Shown: positions 60,423-64,000 of the stretch, one piece after another
How the letters are laid out: every line of letters starts with the position of its first letter
How positions within the stretch are numbered: position 1 is the stretch's first letter
Source: Acidimicrobiia bacterium
GTDB taxonomy: Bacteria; Actinomycetota; Acidimicrobiia; Spongiisociales; JAHEDJ01
DNA length: 64,000 nt
Direction: 5' to 3'
NCBI GenBank assembly: GCA_029210695.1
Contig: JARGFH010000002.1
Location: 59,445-123,444, forward strand
Translations under genes and position numbers: made by a program
Notes under the pieces: model-generated
Told to the model about the DNA's origin: nothing
Databases searched by the model: none
Seen by the model: the letters and a program-made list of their open reading frames with translations, nothing else

Positions 60423-62789
60423 ATGGATCGCATCGCAGAGACCCTCGAGTTGGAACCCGACTGGCCGGACGACGGCCGTCCGATGGTATTTCTCGGTGAT
60501 GCATCGTCGGCGCTGGAACGCCGATTCGTCGAGTCCTGGATAGCACAGCGATCCGATGGACGCGCCTACGATCTGCTGTGGCTCCCCCCGTCCCGCAGGC
60601 ACCGGAGCGCCCGTCACACCGATCCGGCACTCGAGCGCCGTCTACGGGCGGTTGACGACGCCCTCCTCGTCCCGCTGCGGGTTGCGTGGCTGCCACCCGA
60701 GCGCAAGGGAAAGCGCTCGGTCACTCTGGTCGATCTCCTCAAATTCGGCGATCCACGCGACCCGGATCCGATCCGGCAATACCTCGTGCTTTCGAGAAGC
60801 CCCGATCGATGCCGGCTCGTGATGGGGCACCCGGCGTCGATCGACGAGCTATTGGCGATTCACCGTGAGTCCGTGGAAACGCGCACGCCGGGAGAATTCG
60901 TGGCCCATCGGGCTTGGCTGGCACTCGAAAGGGCAGAACGCAAGCTGCGCGGCAACCGTTACAAGGTCCCCAAGTTCGTCGCCGAGGATCTAACCGGCTC
61001 GCAGGAGTTCCTTGACTCGATGGCGAAGGCGGCAGAACACGAGGGACGATCCATCGAGGCCGCTACCCGAAGGTCGCAGCGCTACTTGCATGAGATCGCC
61101 GCATCACATTCCCCGCTGGTCATCGACTTGATCGCCAATGCCATTCACTGGCTCTACCGCCAGGGGTATGGGGGCATCCACTACGACGAACAAGAGATAA
61201 GGGCGTTGTACGAGCTGGGCCAGGAGCAACCGCTGATATTTCTCCCTTCGCACAAGTCGCAGCTGGATCGACTTGTTCTCCAGTATCTCCTCTGGGAAAA
61301 CGACCTACCCCCGAACCACACGGCGGGCGGCGTCAACCTCAACTTCTTCCCGATCGGCCAACTGATCCGGCGTACAGGCGTCTTTTTCATCAGGCGCTCG
61401 TTCAAAGACAACGAGCTCTACAAAAACGTCCTCACGAGCTATATCGACTACCTGATCGAGAAGCGATTCCCGCTCGAGTGGTACCTCGAAGGAGGAAGAT
61501 CTCGGTCGGGCAAACTGCTTCCACCCCGTTTCGGGATGCTGTCCTACGTCGTCGACGCGCACGCACGGGGGAAATCAGAAGATGTGTATCTGATACCAAC
61601 CTCAATCGCCTACGACCAGATCTTCGACGTCGGTTCGTACGCGGCCGAGCAGCGAGGCAGCGGCAAGCAATCGGAGAGCGTGGGATGGCTCATCGGCGCC
61701 ATCCGCACCCTCCGTCGCCGGTACGGGGACATCTATGTTCGTTTCGGCACACCCATCTCTATGAAGGCCGAGTGCATCCAGGAGGCTTCCCCAACCGAGC
61801 GCTCATTGAATGTGCAGAAGCTGGCGTTCAAGGCACTCAGGGGCGTGAACAAGGTGACACCGATCACCCCAACGTCGGTCGTGACGCTGGCGCTCCTCGC
61901 CAACGAGGAACGGGCGATGACGGTGGAGGAGATCCGTGAAGAGCTGCGAGGATTGGTCGGCTACATCCTCCGCCGCCGGTTACCCATCACCGAACGAGTT
62001 CGGTTCGGCGGCACAATTCAGGTGCAAGAAGTACTCGATCGGCTCAGCGAGCACGACATCGTGACCCGGTTCGATCAGGGGCCGGTACCGGTCTACCGGA
62101 TTCAGGAAACGCAGTATCTCGCCGCTGCGTACTACCGCAACACCATCGTTCACTACTTCGTCACAGGAGCGATTGCCGAACTAGCCCTTCTCCGTGCCGC
62201 AGAATCGGATCAGGTCGACACATCCGACGCCTTCTGGGCAGAGGTGATGAGGCTGCGTGACCTGTTGAAGTTCGAATTCTTCTTCTCAGAAAAGGAAGCC
62301 TTCGTTGAGGAAGTCCGCAAGGAGATGAGCCGCTTCCGCGACGAGTGGGAAACGGCTTTGGGTGAGGGTCCGGGCGGAGCCCGTCGGCTTCTCGGCCGCC
62401 TCCGCCCGTTGCGGGCACACTGGGCACTCGGCCCGTTCCTCGAGGCGTACCTCGTCGTGGCGACCGCGCTCGAGCGACAGCCGTTCGACGAGCCGATAGA
62501 TACCAAGCGATTCCTGAGTGAATGCCTGGGGCTCGGTGAGCAGTACCGGCTTCAGCGAAGAATCTCGAAGGCTGAATCTGTTTCCCAGGTGCTGTTCAAG
62601 TCGGCGCTGGGACTGGCCGGCAACCGTCGCCTCCTCGAGCCACGCGATGGAATCGACTCCGACAGGAAGGTCTTCGCCGACGAGGTCCGTGACGTCGTCC
62701 GCCGGGTCGACGCGATCGGCACACTGGCCGCCGGTCGGCGCGCCGGACTCGTCTGGTCGGGAACGGATGGCCCGGTGCCGGTCGAGTAG
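60423..62789 (+). CDS. plsB: Glycerol-3-phosphate 1-O-acyltransferase PlsB
   Basis: PlsB acylates sn-glycerol 3-phosphate, the first step of phospholipid synthesis at the membrane. The 788-residue product has the acyltransferase motifs FLPSHKSQLDRLVL (HX4D), GVFFIRRSFKDNELY, WYLEGGRSRSGKLLPPRFGML and VYLIPTSIAYDQI, in the order of the PlsB/GPAT family, plus a long helical C-terminus. ATG 60423 is supported by the -10 spacing. With PlsX in the same window the cell may have two routes to acylate glycerol 3-phosphate. Confidence 0.93.
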   Translation: MDRIAETLELEPDWPDDGRPMVFLGDASSALERRFVESWIAQRSDGRAYDLLWLPPSRRHRSARHTDPALERRLRAVDDALLVPLRVAWLPPERKGKRSVTLVDLLKFGDPRDPDPIRQYLVLSRSPDRCRLVMGHPASIDELLAIHRESVETRTPGEFVAHRAWLALERAERKLRGNRYKVPKFVAEDLTGSQEFLDSMAKAAEHEGRSIEAATRRSQRYLHEIAASHSPLVIDLIANAIHWLYRQGYGGIHYDEQEIRALYELGQEQPLIFLPSHKSQLDRLVLQYLLWENDLPPNHTAGGVNLNFFPIGQLIRRTGVFFIRRSFKDNELYKNVLTSYIDYLIEKRFPLEWYLEGGRSRSGKLLPPRFGMLSYVVDAHARGKSEDVYLIPTSIAYDQIFDVGSYAAEQRGSGKQSESVGWLIGAIRTLRRRYGDIYVRFGTPISMKAECIQEASPTERSLNVQKLAFKALRGVNKVTPITPTSVVTLALLANEERAMTVEEIREELRGLVGYILRRRLPITERVRFGGTIQVQEVLDRLSEHDIVTRFDQGPVPVYRIQETQYLAAAYYRNTIVHYFVTGAIAELALLRAAESDQVDTSDAFWAEVMRLRDLLKFEFFFSEKEAFVEEVRKEMSRFRDEWETALGEGPGGARRLLGRLRPLRAHWALGPFLEAYLVVATALERQPFDEPIDTKRFLSECLGLGEQYRLQRRISKAESVSQVLFKSALGLAGNRRLLEPRDGIDSDRKVFADEVRDVVRRVDAIGTLAAGRRAGLVWSGTDGPVPVE

Positions 62790-62803
62790 AGCCGCTCACC
62801 GGC

Positions 62804-63419
62804 TCAGTCTGTCAGAATCCGCTTGAACCGATACACCGCCAGGCCGAGCAGCCCCACCGCAAAGGCGAGGAGAGCACTCAACTCGAGTGAGATCGAGGAG
62901 AAGCCCCCTTCGCGATAGATCAGGTCTTTGAATCCCCGCAACGCCCAGTAGTGGGGTGTTCCTCTGGCAATGGTCTGCATGCCCGCCGGGAAGATCTCAT
63001 ACGGGACCATGGCCCCACCGATCGCAGCCAGGATGAGACCGGCGAAGACACCGAAAGATCCGGCTTGCTCGGGAGTACGAAATACCGAGCCGGCCAGCAT
63101 GGCGATGCCGGTCCCGACCAGGGCAAACACCGTCACGATCAGACCGGCCAGCCAGATGTTTCCCCAGTCGATGTTGAACCCGACCGCGGTGCCGATCATG
63201 ATCAGCAGACCCTGGGCAAACGCGATCGCAAACCGTCCAAGCGCTTCACCCACCAAAACGGTTCCGGCTCCCGTGGGGGTCGAAAGCATCCGCCGGGAGA
63301 CACCGAGCGTTCGCGACAAGATCAACTTGTCTGCGGCGGTCAACGAAGTCAGAAACATGAACAGAACCAGCATGCCCTGAGCGGAGTGATCGATCGGATT
63401 GAACCCTTCGGGGAAAACC
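62804..63419 (-). pseudogene. ABC-2 type transporter permease, 5' part lost to an ISL3-family insertion
   Basis: The remaining ~205 codons encode the C-terminal half of an ABC-2 permease: GMLVLFMFLTSLTAADKLILSRTLGVSRRMLSTPTGAG, then four hydrophobic helices and the ending YRFKRILTD. Upstream, the frame runs into the end of an insertion sequence near 63420 and the first ~190 residues of a normal permease are missing. A longer open frame to 63769 is just transposase sequence in another phase. The ATPase partner would lie beyond the window. The plus-strand neighbour plsB is convergent. Confidence 0.85.
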
Positions 63420-64000
63420 GGCTCATCGGATTTCAGCGGGGTGTGATGGTGGCGAGTAGATTCCAGTTGGGTTTTCCGGCGTAGAGGAGGGCTCTGATCC
63501 GGTAGTTGCGGAACCGGCGGAACCCGAACCCGATCCGTTTTATCCGTTTGATGAGATTGTTGACCGCTTCGGTGGGCCCGTTCGACACCCGTGCCTGATG
63601 CCAGGCGACGATGTGGTCGAGCCACCGTCGGAGGGTGCGGCCGAGGGAGTTGACTTCGGGGGGACATGATTCGTCTTGGAGGTCTTCTGCGAGTTGGGTG
63701 ACGAACTCGGTGGCCAGGTCGGGTTCGTCGATCTGATAGATGGAGCGGATGACTTCTTTGGCATGCCACGCCATCCGCACTTCACCACGGGGGTCGCCGG
63801 CTCGTAGCAGGCCCAGCAGCTTGGCTTCGCCTCGGTCGTCGAGACGTTCATGGGCTTTGGTCAACAGTCTCCGTGCCCGATAGAGCGGGTCGTCTTTTCT
63901 GCCTCGATGACCGACCGTCTCGTTCCCCTCTGTGTCAACGTTTCGTGAGACGGGTCGTGTAGGTGTATCACTGTGTTGAGAGGGCGGGATGGGAGAATCC
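63420..64000. mobile_element. ISL3-family insertion sequence, one end in window
   Basis: The outer end is placed at about 63420, where GGCTCATCGGATTTC resembles an ISL3-type terminal inverted repeat and the permease frame breaks. The transposase stop is 13 bp inside. The other end is beyond 64000, so the target duplication cannot be read. Confidence 0.75.
63433..64000 (-). CDS. ISL3-family transposase, C-terminal part (5' end beyond window)
   Basis: The frame is open from base 64000 to the TGA at 63433, ~188 codons. It shows GHRGRKDDPLYRARRLL, then LDHIVAWHQARVSNGPTEAVNNLIKRIKRIGFGFRRFRNYRIRALLYAG, where SNGPTEAVNN carries the last acidic residue of the DDE triad. This is the characteristic C-terminus of ISL3 transposases. 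The element sits head-on into the ABC permease gene. Confidence 0.92.
   Translation of the reverse strand, partial: DSPIPPSQHSDTPTRPVSRNVDTEGNETVGHRGRKDDPLYRARRLLTKAHERLDDRGEAKLLGLLRAGDPRGEVRMAWHAKEVIRSIYQIDEPDLATEFVTQLAEDLQDESCPPEVNSLGRTLRRWLDHIVAWHQARVSNGPTEAVNNLIKRIKRIGFGFRRFRNYRIRALLYAGKPNWNLLATITPR

Noticed and set aside
63420..63769. Extension of the ABC permease frame upstream of 63420
   Set aside because: This part is the transposase gene in another phase; its translation is Arg/Pro/His-rich and lacks membrane helices.

Overview
The window reads as a contiguous piece of a high-GC actinobacterial chromosome. The evidence is a pair of coenzyme F420 biosynthesis proteins (CofH, CofG), an AdnA/AdnB helicase-nuclease pair, an InhA-like enoyl reductase, a DUF222/HNH gene of the 13E12 type under an actinobacterial LexA box, frequent GTG/TTG starts with 4-nt overlaps, and many genes whose -10 box lies 6-8 nt before the start codon (leaderless type). 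An uncultured member of Acidimicrobiia or a relative is plausible, but that placement is inference.

Layout. 1-12.8 kb: the ffh-rpsP-khpA-rimM cluster, with its usual partner trmD displaced 9.7 kb away by a block holding an acidic YbjQ-domain protein, a DUF4097 operon, a two-component system, cofH-cofG and a lipoprotein. 12.8-18.3 kb: PEP carboxylase, the SOS-box DUF222/HNH gene and upp. 18.3-24.4 kb: an alkyltransferase-like protein, a nucleoside salvage operon (deoB-deoA-punA) and etfBA; cdd follows on the other strand. 24.4-38.6 kb: a long minus-strand housekeeping chain, from upstream to downstream fakA, recG, rsmD, coaD, a coiled-coil gene, yceD, rpmF, plsX, rnc, mutM, smc, ftsY, cdd. 38.7-49.9 kb: rpmB, a cold-shock-like gene, GNAT and Nudix enzymes, ddl and a membrane MurF-like ligase, a sensor kinase, fabI, ybaK and a PH/SHOCT protein. 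49.9-51.4 kb: a non-coding locus built from two near-identical 505-bp direct repeats and degenerate heptamer arrays. 51.4-58.7 kb: a recombination cluster with a Cas4/RecB-like Fe-S nuclease, two tiny cysteine-pair proteins, adnA and adnB. 58.7-64 kb: a DsbA-like protein, dtd, a cNMP-binding protein, PlsB, and an ABC-2 permease truncated by an ISL3-family insertion sequence that runs off the right edge.

Three perfectly identical 111-bp MITE-like elements, each bounded by CTAG, are inserted in the window. One has split the fakA (DAK2/DegV-type kinase) gene; removing 107 bp restores a 533-codon frame. The other two sit exactly at the TAG stop codons of rnc and of a hypothetical gene. Together with the ISL3 insertion this points to recent transposition in an otherwise conserved gene order.

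No rRNA, tRNA or CRISPR array was found. The best candidates for something undescribed are the 505-bp repeat locus, the heptamer arrays, the MITE family, the extra nuclease and mini-proteins beside adnAB, and the N-terminal extension of CofH.
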